Assembly (NCBI GenBank): GCA_017543165.1 | Contig: JAFYGL010000150.1 | Coordinates: forward strand, 1-7,035 | Source: Victivallales bacterium | Lineage (GTDB): Bacteria; Verrucomicrobiota; Lentisphaeria; Oligosphaerales; Oligosphaeraceae | Reading direction: 5' to 3' | DNA: 7,035 nucleotides | Shown here: positions 1 through 6,008 of the stretch, one piece after another | How positions within the stretch are numbered: the stretch's first letter is position 1 | How the letters are laid out: every line of letters begins with the position of its first letter | Program-made: the position numbers and the translations under genes | Notes under the pieces: model-generated | What the model was told of the DNA's origin: nothing | Databases searched by the model: none | What the model saw: the letters and a program-made list of their open reading frames with translations, nothing else

Positions 1-1185
1 GAAGCGATGAAGGATGGCAACTTCCGCCGCACACTTGTCTCCACCCACGCCTGGACGCCATACTGCTGGCTGAACGGCCCTGTCGCCCGCCAGCTGGGAC
101 TGGACAGTGGCCAGGGCGAAATTTCCGAGCCGAAGAATGCCGTACTTGGGCGCTTTATCAGCCTTGCGCTTCTCAACCTCGGCGGCTACAGGGTCAAGGA
201 AAACCGCATGGGGACATTCGGCTATCTGACGCCTTGGTGCCTTGTGGAGGACGACAAGGCCGCCCTGTCCGTCGGCTGGAAGCCCTACCACATGCAGCGG
301 GGCTTTGGGCTGAACGAATCGACGCTCTCCGCAGCATCCGCCATCAACTGGGGAAACAACCTTGTTCCTGCAATCTCCGACGCCGTGAAAATCAAGGACA
401 TGATAGCCTGGGACGCAGTAGAGAAGCAGCAGATGGCGGTTGGCAGCGGGATGCCATGCGTCTATCGCACCTTCCTGCTGACCCCTGATGTGGCGAAGGC
501 GCTTGCCACCGCTTATTCCTCGAAGGATGCGTTGGAAAAGGCGCTGTTGGATACCGCACGGGTCCCGCTTGCACAGAGGGCGTTCGCCAACTACTGGGGG
601 AACCCAGGCAGCTCCTTCGATGGCGGGAAGGCCTCCTTTGCGCGCCACCAGGCGAGAATCGCCCAGGAGGAGCAGGCGTCCACGACCGCAACGCCGCCCT
701 GGCTTGAATGGACTGGCGCGAAGACCATTGAGACCGTGCCTACCATGCAGGAGGGCAAGAGCATCTTCCTGGTCACGGGCGACCCGACTCGCAACAAGGA
801 ACTGTGTCTGCCTGGAGGCGGTTCCGCCACCGTGAAAATACATTTGCCCGCCGCATGGGATGCACTGATGGCTGAACGCGGTTACAAGCCGCTGGCCAGT
901 TTCTACCTGAAATCGGACTTGAGGCCTGACCGACCCAAGCCGCTTCCCAAAGGTTATTCAAGGCCAGGCGTGCGTGGCGACAGGCAGGAGGGCAATGCTC
1001 CCCAACAGGGCGGCTACTCGCGTCCAGGTGGACGTGGTGACAGGCAGGATGGCAATGCCCCGCAGAAGGGATATTCCAGGCCTGGCGGGCAAGGGGAAAG
1101 GAATGACTATAGACCGTCACAAGGGGGAAATGGGAGAAATGGCGGTAATGGCGGGAGCAACCAACGCAGAAGAAACAATCAGTAG
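1..1185 (+). CDS. Hypothetical protein, 5'-partial, with RG-rich repeat tail
   Basis: The frame is open from base 1 (two codons precede the first ATG at 7) to TAG at 1183-1185, with a second TAG directly after. I infer that the gene starts upstream. The segment around codons 20-110 (numbered from the ATG at 7), with 'LNGPVARQLGLD', 'NAVLGRFISLALLNLGG', 'MGTFGY' and 'WKPYHMQRGF', resembles from memory a family of uncharacterised bacterial proteins often found beside UGSC-type (seleno)proteins. Those have about 100 more N-terminal residues, and there is no room here for a ribosome site before the ATG. Their biochemical role is unknown to me, so no reaction is assigned. A second conserved block lies near codons 250-305 ('SIFLVTGDPTRNKEL'). 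From codon 316 the protein becomes a Gly/Arg/Asn/Gln-rich tail of 77 residues with tandem repeats. No signal peptide or membrane segment is visible. It lies 22 bases before the sigma factor gene, probably in one transcript. The coding call is firm; the family is tentative. Confidence 0.82.
   Translation, partial: EAMKDGNFRRTLVSTHAWTPYCWLNGPVARQLGLDSGQGEISEPKNAVLGRFISLALLNLGGYRVKENRMGTFGYLTPWCLVEDDKAALSVGWKPYHMQRGFGLNESTLSAASAINWGNNLVPAISDAVKIKDMIAWDAVEKQQMAVGSGMPCVYRTFLLTPDVAKALATAYSSKDALEKALLDTARVPLAQRAFANYWGNPGSSFDGGKASFARHQARIAQEEQASTTATPPWLEWTGAKTIETVPTMQEGKSIFLVTGDPTRNKELCLPGGGSATVKIHLPAAWDALMAERGYKPLASFYLKSDLRPDRPKPLPKGYSRPGVRGDRQEGNAPQQGGYSRPGGRGDRQDGNAPQKGYSRPGGQGERNDYRPSQGGNGRNGGNGGSNQRRRNNQ
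952..1098 (+). repeat. Tandem repeat encoding 'GYSRPGxRGDRQxGNAPQ' units
   Basis: Three in-frame copies of a unit beginning GYSRPG sit at the 3' end of the first gene. Copy 1 is 952-1011 (20 codons), copy 2 is 1012-1068 (19 codons), and a partial copy 3 starts at 1069 and fades after about 10 codons. The nucleotide copies are close but not identical, with many synonymous differences such as TCAAGGCCA against TCGCGTCCA. This suggests an old duplication kept at protein level. After copy 3 the protein continues as a low-complexity GGNGRNGG stretch and ends in RRRNNQ. The composition recalls the RG-rich, RNA-binding tails of some bacterial DEAD-box helicases, but that function is only an analogy here. 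Confidence 0.85.
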
Positions 1186-1186
1186 T

Positions 1187-1199
1187 AGGAAGGGCAGGG
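1187..1199 (+). promoter_or_regulatory. Ribosome binding site of the sigma factor gene
   Basis: AGGAAGGG (1187-1194) and AGGG (1196-1199) lie 13 and 8 bases before the ATG at 1208. They overlap the second of the tandem TAG stops that end the first gene. This supports 1208 as the start and suggests that ribosomes leaving the first gene could help load the sigma gene. Confidence 0.55.
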
Positions 1200-1207
1200 C
1201 GTGGCTT

Positions 1208-1801
1208 ATGGAATTGGAAGAGTGCAAGGAAAAATGGGCCCACTTGTTTGAGGAATATAAGGGGCAGCTCCTGCGTCTTGCAAAAAGGAACATCCCTTCC
1301 GTGATGCAACGACGGATGGGGGAGGAGGATGTCTTGCAAATGGCGCAGGTGGCCGCCATGGACAGGATTGAGTTTTTGGAGAGCAACCCTGAAGTCCCGC
1401 CATATATGAAGCTGAGGAAGATATTGCTTCAGACTGTGACTGACCAGATACGGAGAAATCTGCTTGCCCAGAAGCGCAATGCATACGCGGAGGTCGAGAT
1501 AAACGATTCCCCTGGCACGCAGACTGAAGCACAGCTCAACTGGAACATGCTGGCTGACAGCATCACCTCGCCTGCATCAAAAATCGGAAGAGAGGAACGC
1601 TATGCTCTTGTGCGTCAGGCAATTGACGCTTTGCCTGAAAATGACAGGCAAATCATTCAGCTCAGGAACTTTGATGGAATGACCAACACCGAGTGCGCGC
1701 AAATACTGAATCTGGAACAGAAGGCGGCAAGTATAAGATATGTCAGGGCATTGCAGCGTCTCAAGGAAAAATTGGAACAGTTATCTGAGTTTAGGCAATG
1801 A
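1208..1801 (+). CDS. ECF-type RNA polymerase sigma factor (PVC kinase-linked type)
   Basis: A 197-residue protein with the two domains of an extracytoplasmic-function sigma factor, which directs RNA polymerase to specific promoters. Region 2 spans about residues 13-93: 'GEEDVLQMAQVAAMDR' (38-53) aligns with the usual region 2.2 core-binding helix, and 'QTVTDQIRRNLLAQKRNA' (75-92) fits regions 2.3-2.4, which melt and read the -10. Region 4 spans about 131-190, with 'ALPENDRQIIQLRNFDGM' (141-158) followed by a helix-turn-helix (about 158-186) for the -35. The linker has 'TSPASKIGREE', a hallmark I associate with planctomycete-type ECF factors. No anti-sigma gene lies next to it; the kinase gene overlaps it by ATGA instead. 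I chose the ATG at 1208 because it lies just before the conserved region, with AGGG 8 bases and AGGAAGGG 13 bases upstream. The frame stays open back to 974, but that part is an out-of-frame reading of the RG repeats. Later annotation could still choose one of several ATGs before 1208. Confidence 0.9.
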   Translation: MELEECKEKWAHLFEEYKGQLLRLAKRNIPSVMQRRMGEEDVLQMAQVAAMDRIEFLESNPEVPPYMKLRKILLQTVTDQIRRNLLAQKRNAYAEVEINDSPGTQTEAQLNWNMLADSITSPASKIGREERYALVRQAIDALPENDRQIIQLRNFDGMTNTECAQILNLEQKAASIRYVRALQRLKEKLEQLSEFRQ

Positions 1802-3999
1802 ACAAGACTCTGGATGAAATCATTGAAGAGTATATAGAGCTGCGCCGCCAGGGCAAAGTGCTGCAGATAGCAGAATATGCAAAACAATATCCAGAACACG
1901 AGGCAGAACTTAATGGGTTGCTGCCACTTGTGGCGGATGTTGAGACTATGGCCGACACAGGCCACTCCCATGAAGATGAACAGCCCATGCCTGATTTCGA
2001 CCAGGAGGGCTTTCACATACTGCGCAAGATTGGCAGCGGCGGAATGGGCTGTGTGTATGAAGCCGTTCAGCTTTCATTGAACAGGCATGTCGCAATCAAG
2101 ACATTGCTGTCAGAATCTACTCTTTCCCAAGAGGATATAGAGCAGTTTGAAAATGAGGCGAAGATGATTGCGCATCTATACCATCCAGGGATAGTGCAGG
2201 TCTATAGTGCGGGGCGCGGCGGCAATGGTCTGTGCTTCTATGCCATGGAGCTCATCCATGGCTCTGGGCTTGACTGTATGTGTTTCAATGACTTGCGGCA
2301 AATCGCCAAAATCGGTTTGCAAGCGGCGGAGGCTCTGGCATACGCACATCGATGCGGCATCCTGCATAGGGACGTCAAGCCTGGAAACATCCTGCTGGAC
2401 CAGGAGGGACATGTGCATATAAGCGACTTCGGGCTGGCGTCAATACTGAATGGAATCGACGAGCGACAGCCATTCACGGGCGGCACGTTGCGATATATGG
2501 CTCCAGAAAGAGTGCGGGACGGAACTTGCACAACTTCCAGCGACCAATACGCTTTGGGGCTTACACTGTTGGAAATGGTCAATGAAGAAGCTGCATTCCA
2601 TGCGCCTTCTTTGGGTGAACTGAAAAGCAAGATTCTCAATGGAGAAATCCCGCCGCTTGCATGCAACTCCCTTGAACTCAAGGCAATAATCGCTAAGAGC
2701 GTGTCGAAGAATCCAGATGAGAGATATCCCACGTTGGATGCCATGGCGGATGATTTGCGGAACTTTCTGGAAAACAGGCCAGTGAATGCCGCACGGCCCA
2801 ATCTTGCAAAGCGAATGGCATTGTGGGCAAGGCGCAATCCCGCATTGGCATTTGCCGTGTTTGCCGCTTGCATGGCAAGCGTCTTTTTGGTGTTGTCATT
2901 GATAGTGGGGTATTGTAACACGCGAAATGCCTTGGAAAAGTCCCGTGAAAATGCCGAAAATGCGGAGCTGGCACTGCAAAAAGTGTTTTCGTTTGTTGAA
3001 GAACGCCCGCCATCGACGAGCATGAGCAAGCTGTTGAGCTTGTTGCTTCCCTATTACCAGTTCTCCCTGGAGCAAGGAGAACAATCATCTGAAAAGATGC
3101 TGAAGGCCTGGCGTGTCATAGGCAGCCATTCCATGCGGACGCATGATTTGGATTTGGCCGAGAATGCCTTCCGCAATATGCTTGCCCAGGGGGAGACGCC
3201 TGACGTGATGAACAGCCTGGCTTCCATCATGCGGGGCACGGGGCGTTTGGAAGAAGCCAATATCTTGCAGGCGCGTGTCTTGGAGAAATACGCTGCTTCC
3301 AGTGTCTTGTCAGAGAGACTGGAGGCTTTTCTTGCAATGAAGGCGCTTGCAGAGGCTGATTATGGAGAATGTGACAGAGGCAAGGCTTTTGATTATTTAG
3401 AGGGCTTGCTGGATGAGGAGCCAGGCAATCCAACCCTGCGTTTCCAGTATGCCAAGCTTTTGGATGAATATGGCGACAAGCTGGAACGTCTGGATCTTAG
3501 AAAAACAAAAGTCCAGGCATTGCAGATACTGACGGATTTGACGGCAAGGAATCCAGAACAGCCCGAGTATGCCGTGGCTTTTCTCACCTTGTTCGAGAGG
3601 ATGCTGAAAAGGGGCGTCACAACCATTGATGATGAAAAGAGTGTGCTGGCGACGGATGTGTCCGAGCGTTTGCTGATGACGTTCCACAATATTCCAGAGG
3701 CTGTGAAGGTGGCGGTTGCATTCAGAAGCACCTACATTGATGTGCTGCGGCAGAAGCAGCTTCATGTGGAGTACATCAGGGAGAGGGAACGCTTGATTAC
3801 GCTGCTGCGTGGAAATTACTTTTCAGAGGACACTCCCAATGAACTGAAGGAGATGCTGCTGCGCATGCAGTTGGCGCAATTGAAGTGGGCTCAGAAAGAA
3901 AACAAGCCAGGCATTGAAAGGCGTATCAAGGAGATAAGGGAGGAACTAGATTTCTATGACGGCCCCAGCAAGGAAAATATCCTCAAAAATCTGGAGTGA
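1798..3999 (+). CDS. Transmembrane Hanks-type serine/threonine protein kinase
   Basis: A 733-residue kinase. Residues 1-50 form a short helical domain ending in 'YPEHEAELNGLLPL', a motif I recall at the N-terminus of PVC kinases. The kinase domain (about 73-325) has every catalytic element: the glycine loop 'GSGGMGCVYEA' (79-89), the ATP lysine K101 in 'HVAIK', the partner glutamate E120, 'HRDVKPGN' (190-197) with catalytic D192, 'DFG' (210-212), 'APE' (235-237) and D249. It should therefore be active. 'WARRNPAL' leads into one transmembrane helix (about 349-373); the arginines before it indicate that the kinase faces the cytoplasm. The part after the membrane (374-733) is charged, helical and TPR-like in look, without a domain I can name, and would be the sensor or scaffold. 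The start overlaps the sigma stop (ATGA). The only AGG nearby is two bases from the ATG, too close to work well, so translation probably depends on coupling. The likely target is the sigma factor or its partners. Confidence 0.93.
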   Translation: MNKTLDEIIEEYIELRRQGKVLQIAEYAKQYPEHEAELNGLLPLVADVETMADTGHSHEDEQPMPDFDQEGFHILRKIGSGGMGCVYEAVQLSLNRHVAIKTLLSESTLSQEDIEQFENEAKMIAHLYHPGIVQVYSAGRGGNGLCFYAMELIHGSGLDCMCFNDLRQIAKIGLQAAEALAYAHRCGILHRDVKPGNILLDQEGHVHISDFGLASILNGIDERQPFTGGTLRYMAPERVRDGTCTTSSDQYALGLTLLEMVNEEAAFHAPSLGELKSKILNGEIPPLACNSLELKAIIAKSVSKNPDERYPTLDAMADDLRNFLENRPVNAARPNLAKRMALWARRNPALAFAVFAACMASVFLVLSLIVGYCNTRNALEKSRENAENAELALQKVFSFVEERPPSTSMSKLLSLLLPYYQFSLEQGEQSSEKMLKAWRVIGSHSMRTHDLDLAENAFRNMLAQGETPDVMNSLASIMRGTGRLEEANILQARVLEKYAASSVLSERLEAFLAMKALAEADYGECDRGKAFDYLEGLLDEEPGNPTLRFQYAKLLDEYGDKLERLDLRKTKVQALQILTDLTARNPEQPEYAVAFLTLFERMLKRGVTTIDDEKSVLATDVSERLLMTFHNIPEAVKVAVAFRSTYIDVLRQKQLHVEYIRERERLITLLRGNYFSEDTPNELKEMLLRMQLAQLKWAQKENKPGIERRIKEIREELDFYDGPSKENILKNLE

Positions 4000-4001
4000 C
4001 T

Positions 4002-4058
4002 ATTCAGTCTAGGGGGATGCCTTGCCGTCTCTTTCAAAAGCCCCCTGGCTCCCTGAAT
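4002..4058. terminator. Hairpin between convergent genes, possible two-way terminator
   Basis: Outer arms ATTCAG (4002-4007) and CTGAAT (4053-4058) match perfectly, and inner arms AGGGGG (4011-4016) and CCCCCT (4041-4046) match perfectly, separated by a small internal loop and a 24-base apical loop. It begins 3 bases after the kinase stop and ends 8 bases before the stop of the opposing hydrolase gene. It could end transcription from both sides. Neither side has the run of U residues of a classical intrinsic terminator, so termination or 3'-end protection is an inference from position and pairing. Confidence 0.45.
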
Positions 4059-4065
4059 GATGAGG

Positions 4066-5565
4066 TCAGTTGGTTGACGATATTTCGCGCTTCCGTGTCA
4101 TGTCTGAAGATTCCTGTGGTTTCCCGCGCAGTTTCTGTATGATGCCAGGCATGTCCGCCAACACGTATGATGTGTTGTCAAAGTCCATGTTGTCCTTAAT
4201 GGTGCCTGGGGCTTTGACAAGCGTGGCTACCTCGGGCTGGTAGTCTTCCGTATGGTCGCCAGTCACCACTATGGTGGCATTGTCATACAGATTGTTCTCC
4301 TTCAGCAGGAAGAACAGGTTTTCCAGGAAAATCAGGCTTCCCCTTAGCTGGCGGTACTTGTCCGTGTCCTCGCAATCCTCAAGGAACTCATTTGTACTCA
4401 AGGCAACATGAGCGCCTTGCAGGTGGTAATACTTGAACGCCTTTTCTGTGCGCCCTATCAGGAACTCCTTGACTAGGCGCTGGTTCATAGCCTGGTCGTA
4501 TTTCAGGTTTATGTTACGAATGCGTCCCGTGTTGACCTCGTTCACGAACATTTTCTTGGCATCCCATTTGAAGGAGACGATGCTGTGCATGAAATACGGC
4601 ATCATTCTCTGGCACCAGACCTGGAACATTATTACATCCGAAGCATTGTGCTTCAGGCGTGGTATTGCGTTGTCGAAGCATGTTTCGGTTGCCAGGGCAA
4701 TGTTTGGCATGAACTGGTAGCCTTCGCAACGAAAACCTTCAGCTTTGAGGTGGTGCATCAGGGTCTGGTTTTCAAGGAAGGCCTGCAATAGGTATTTCGG
4801 GTAAAGCTCGCATCCAAGTTCTTCAATGCCATACTTGAAGGGCATGCCCGTGAGCATGGCAGGAATCGCTGCCATCGTGCGTGGCAAGGGGCTGCGCATT
4901 CCCTCAAGGCAGGTAAAGTCCTTGAAGAGTTCTTCCAATTCGGGGTATTTTTTGAGTTCTTCCTTGAACAACTCGCTTCCCAGGCAGTCAACCACAATCA
5001 AAAGGACATTCTCCCCAGCACCGAATGTATATTTGTTGTTCTCCTCAAAGCAATTATTGAAAACTTTGTTATAAGGATATCGGGGATAGAACTTGTAAAT
5101 CGTAACTCCAATGGAGACAAGATGGCAGAGTATCACGAATAGCAGCGCACGCATTATGTGCTTTTGGATAAACTTCCTGAAAAAGACCATTACCCCTATC
5201 ACGAATGCGAATGCCAATATTTGCATGGATGAAAGAAATAATAAATTGCCTCCAAAATCGGCTTCTATTGGCATCGTGGGAATAATAGTGGCAAAAATAC
5301 CGCCTTGTAGCCAAATTAGCACGCTTGCAAGCACTATTACAAACTCCACCTTTTGTATGTGAGGCCAATTACTTGCTGCAAGGCGAAAAGTACACACTGC
5401 AAAACAGCACAACAACGATAATATTGTCAATACAATTACCAAATATGACAGGTTGAATGAAAAACAGAAGGGATTGTAGGTGTAGATGGTAATGCAAGGA
5501 GCGGCTAGAACCAGTGATAGTGCCAGGCCAAAGCAAAGTGACTTGAAGATAAGCGATTTGTTCAT
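4066..5565 (-). CDS. Membrane sulfatase/LtaS-like hydrolase (alkaline phosphatase superfamily)
   Basis: A 499-residue protein with five predicted membrane helices (about residues 7-29, 37-60, 74-94, 108-129, 138-158), then a large domain expected outside the membrane. This is the plan of the LtaS, OpgB and EptA families, which move or remove phosphate-linked groups on envelope glycans and lipids. Metal-site motifs are visible: 'NVLLIVVDCLG' (186-196, metal ligand D193), 'PLPRTMAAIPAMLTGMP' (226-242, T230 as likely nucleophile), 'YHLQGAH' (380-386) and 'VVTGDHTED' (433-441, D437 and H438). The set looks complete, so it is probably active; the substrate cannot be read from sequence. The ATG at 5563-5565 follows GGAGGT with a 5-base gap, a strong start signal. 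It lies 60 bases after a microprotein gene with the YIDAGTGS motif, with a hairpin between them. The N-terminal half is clearly richer in A+T than the flanking genes, which may reflect its membrane helices or foreign origin. Confidence 0.88.
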   Translation of the reverse strand: MNKSLIFKSLCFGLALSLVLAAPCITIYTYNPFCFSFNLSYLVIVLTILSLLCCFAVCTFRLAASNWPHIQKVEFVIVLASVLIWLQGGIFATIIPTMPIEADFGGNLLFLSSMQILAFAFVIGVMVFFRKFIQKHIMRALLFVILCHLVSIGVTIYKFYPRYPYNKVFNNCFEENNKYTFGAGENVLLIVVDCLGSELFKEELKKYPELEELFKDFTCLEGMRSPLPRTMAAIPAMLTGMPFKYGIEELGCELYPKYLLQAFLENQTLMHHLKAEGFRCEGYQFMPNIALATETCFDNAIPRLKHNASDVIMFQVWCQRMMPYFMHSIVSFKWDAKKMFVNEVNTGRIRNINLKYDQAMNQRLVKEFLIGRTEKAFKYYHLQGAHVALSTNEFLEDCEDTDKYRQLRGSLIFLENLFFLLKENNLYDNATIVVTGDHTEDYQPEVATLVKAPGTIKDNMDFDNTSYVLADMPGIIQKLRGKPQESSDMTRKREISSTN

Positions 5566-5570
5566 AGTGT

Positions 5571-5576
5571 ACCTCC
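5571..5576 (-). promoter_or_regulatory. Strong ribosome binding site of the membrane hydrolase
   Basis: On the minus strand GGAGGT lies 5 bases before the ATG ending at 5565. It fixes the start of the hydrolase. It begins only a few bases after the U-tract of the upstream hairpin, so any transcript reaching this gene must first pass that hairpin. Confidence 0.75.
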
Positions 5577-5579
5577 CAT

Positions 5580-5608
5580 AAAAATGCAGAGGCAGGTTCC
5601 TGCCTCTG
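5580..5608 (-). terminator. Strong hairpin with U-tract between microprotein and hydrolase genes
   Basis: On the minus strand a perfect 10-base stem, CAGAGGCAGG (5599-5608) and CCTGCCTCTG (5587-5596), with a very tight loop is followed by CA and five T residues (5584-5580). This matches an intrinsic terminator placed 17 bases after the microprotein stop and before the hydrolase ribosome site. I see no clear new promoter between it and the hydrolase, so it may be a partial terminator that lowers hydrolase expression, or a stabilising or processing hairpin. The stem is certain from the sequence; its effect is inferred. Confidence 0.65.
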
Positions 5609-5625
5609 TTGCGATAACGTTCTGC

Positions 5626-5760
5626 TTAACGTCTGTCAAAGAAGGAAGCTACCATGCTGCGTATCTTGCCAAAGAACAAAAGCAATGAAACGAAAAACAC
5701 ACTTCCAATTTGCAGCAAAATGCTTCCAGTACCCGCATCAATGTAAGCTAAAGGTGTCAT
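5626..5760 (-). CDS. 44-residue membrane microprotein with YIDAGTGS motif
   Basis: The minus strand reads ATG at 5760-5758 to TAA at 5628-5626. The 44-residue product starts 'MTPLAYIDAGTGSILLQ', continues into a hydrophobic helix (about residues 14-30, 'ILLQIGSVFFVSLLLFF'), and ends in a basic tail 'GKIRSMVASFFDRR'. The 'Y-I/L-D-P/A-GTGS-x-x-x-Q' motif recurs, as I remember, in small single-helix proteins of many bacteria, often beside sulfatase-like or polysaccharide genes; their function is not known to me. An AGAGGT ribosome site lies 4 bases before the ATG (5765-5770), which supports translation. The basic C-terminus suggests that the tail is cytoplasmic and the motif lies at or outside the membrane. 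The gene comes directly before the membrane hydrolase on the same strand, so a small subunit or regulator of that enzyme is a reasonable but unproven guess. Its length makes it easy to overlook. Confidence 0.78.
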   Translation of the reverse strand: MTPLAYIDAGTGSILLQIGSVFFVSLLLFFGKIRSMVASFFDRR

Positions 5761-5885
5761 GTTAACCTCTGTGTTGTTTGGATTGGTTTGCTTGTGCTTT
5801 CTCGACCCTCTAGTGTAAGAAACGCGGATGGGGTAGGGGATTCTACAGGTTCACAAAGAAAAGTGTGTTTTTTTGACTGCAGTGG

Positions 5886-5960
5886 AAGAGAAGTTTGCTT
5901 TATAGGGGAATGCCAAGGTTTGCAACAGCCTGGCACGAGTATCATAGGAGGACTTCTCTT
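5886..5960. repeat. Inverted repeat with nested hairpin
   Basis: AAGAGAAGT (5886-5894) and ACTTCTCTT (5952-5960) are perfect complements 57 bases apart. Between them TGCCAAGG (5911-5918) pairs with CCTGGCA (5929-5935), with one bulged A and a 10-base loop. The two stems could form a structured leader or regulatory RNA on either strand. I recognise no known riboswitch or small-RNA family. Purine/pyrimidine-rich arms can pair by chance, so confidence as a functional element is low. Confidence 0.35.
5899..5925 (-). promoter_or_regulatory. Possible promoter for the microprotein-hydrolase unit
   Basis: On the minus strand TTGCAA (5925-5920) and TATAAA (5904-5899) resemble -35 and -10 boxes. The 15-base gap is shorter than the usual 17, and transcription from here would give a leader of roughly 130 bases before the microprotein ATG. 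It is the best sigma-70-like pair I see on this strand, but AT-rich spacers give such matches by chance. Confidence 0.25.
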
Positions 5961-6000
5961 TTTCCATTTCAATAGAGTAGCAAGAATAGATATTTAGGTG

Positions 6001-6008
6001 TATATTAT
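6001..6008 (+). promoter_or_regulatory. Possible -10 element for the MATE gene
   Basis: TATATTAT sits about 40 bases before the ATG at 6048, with TG just before it as in extended -10 promoters. No good -35 box lies at the expected distance. The placement fits a promoter for the MATE gene, but the evidence is only this match. Confidence 0.25.

Noticed and set aside
952..1098. Direct repeats as a possible CRISPR array
   Set aside because: The repeats are in-frame protein-coding units of uneven length with no unique spacers between identical repeats.
974..1207. In-frame upstream extension of the sigma factor with several Met codons
   Set aside because: It reads the RG-repeat region of the first gene in another frame, has no family similarity, and a ribosome site supports the ATG at 1208.
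773..1339. 188-codon minus-strand frame
   Set aside because: It runs antisense to the first gene and the sigma factor, both with clear protein signatures. Its Cys/His/Pro-rich composition is that of a shadow frame.
2238..3029. 263-codon minus-strand frame antisense to the kinase
   Set aside because: It covers the catalytic motifs of the kinase on the other strand, shows no motif of its own, and its Ser-rich composition fits a mirrored coding frame.
5852..5874. Short hairpin CACA/TGTG followed by seven T residues on the plus strand, as a terminator
   Set aside because: The stem is only four base pairs with low G+C, and no rightward gene lies upstream for it to end.
5946..5951. Perfect AGGAGG on the plus strand as a ribosome site of a hidden small gene
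   Set aside because: No ATG, GTG or TTG follows at a usable distance, and the nearby frame meets TAG soon after.
5757..5972. 71-codon minus-strand frame whose stop overlaps the microprotein ATG as ATGA
   Set aside because: The overlap looks like coupling, but the product is Pro/Ser/Lys/Thr-rich with no helix or motif, has no convincing ribosome site, and spans the inverted repeats and poly-T stretch of the spacer.
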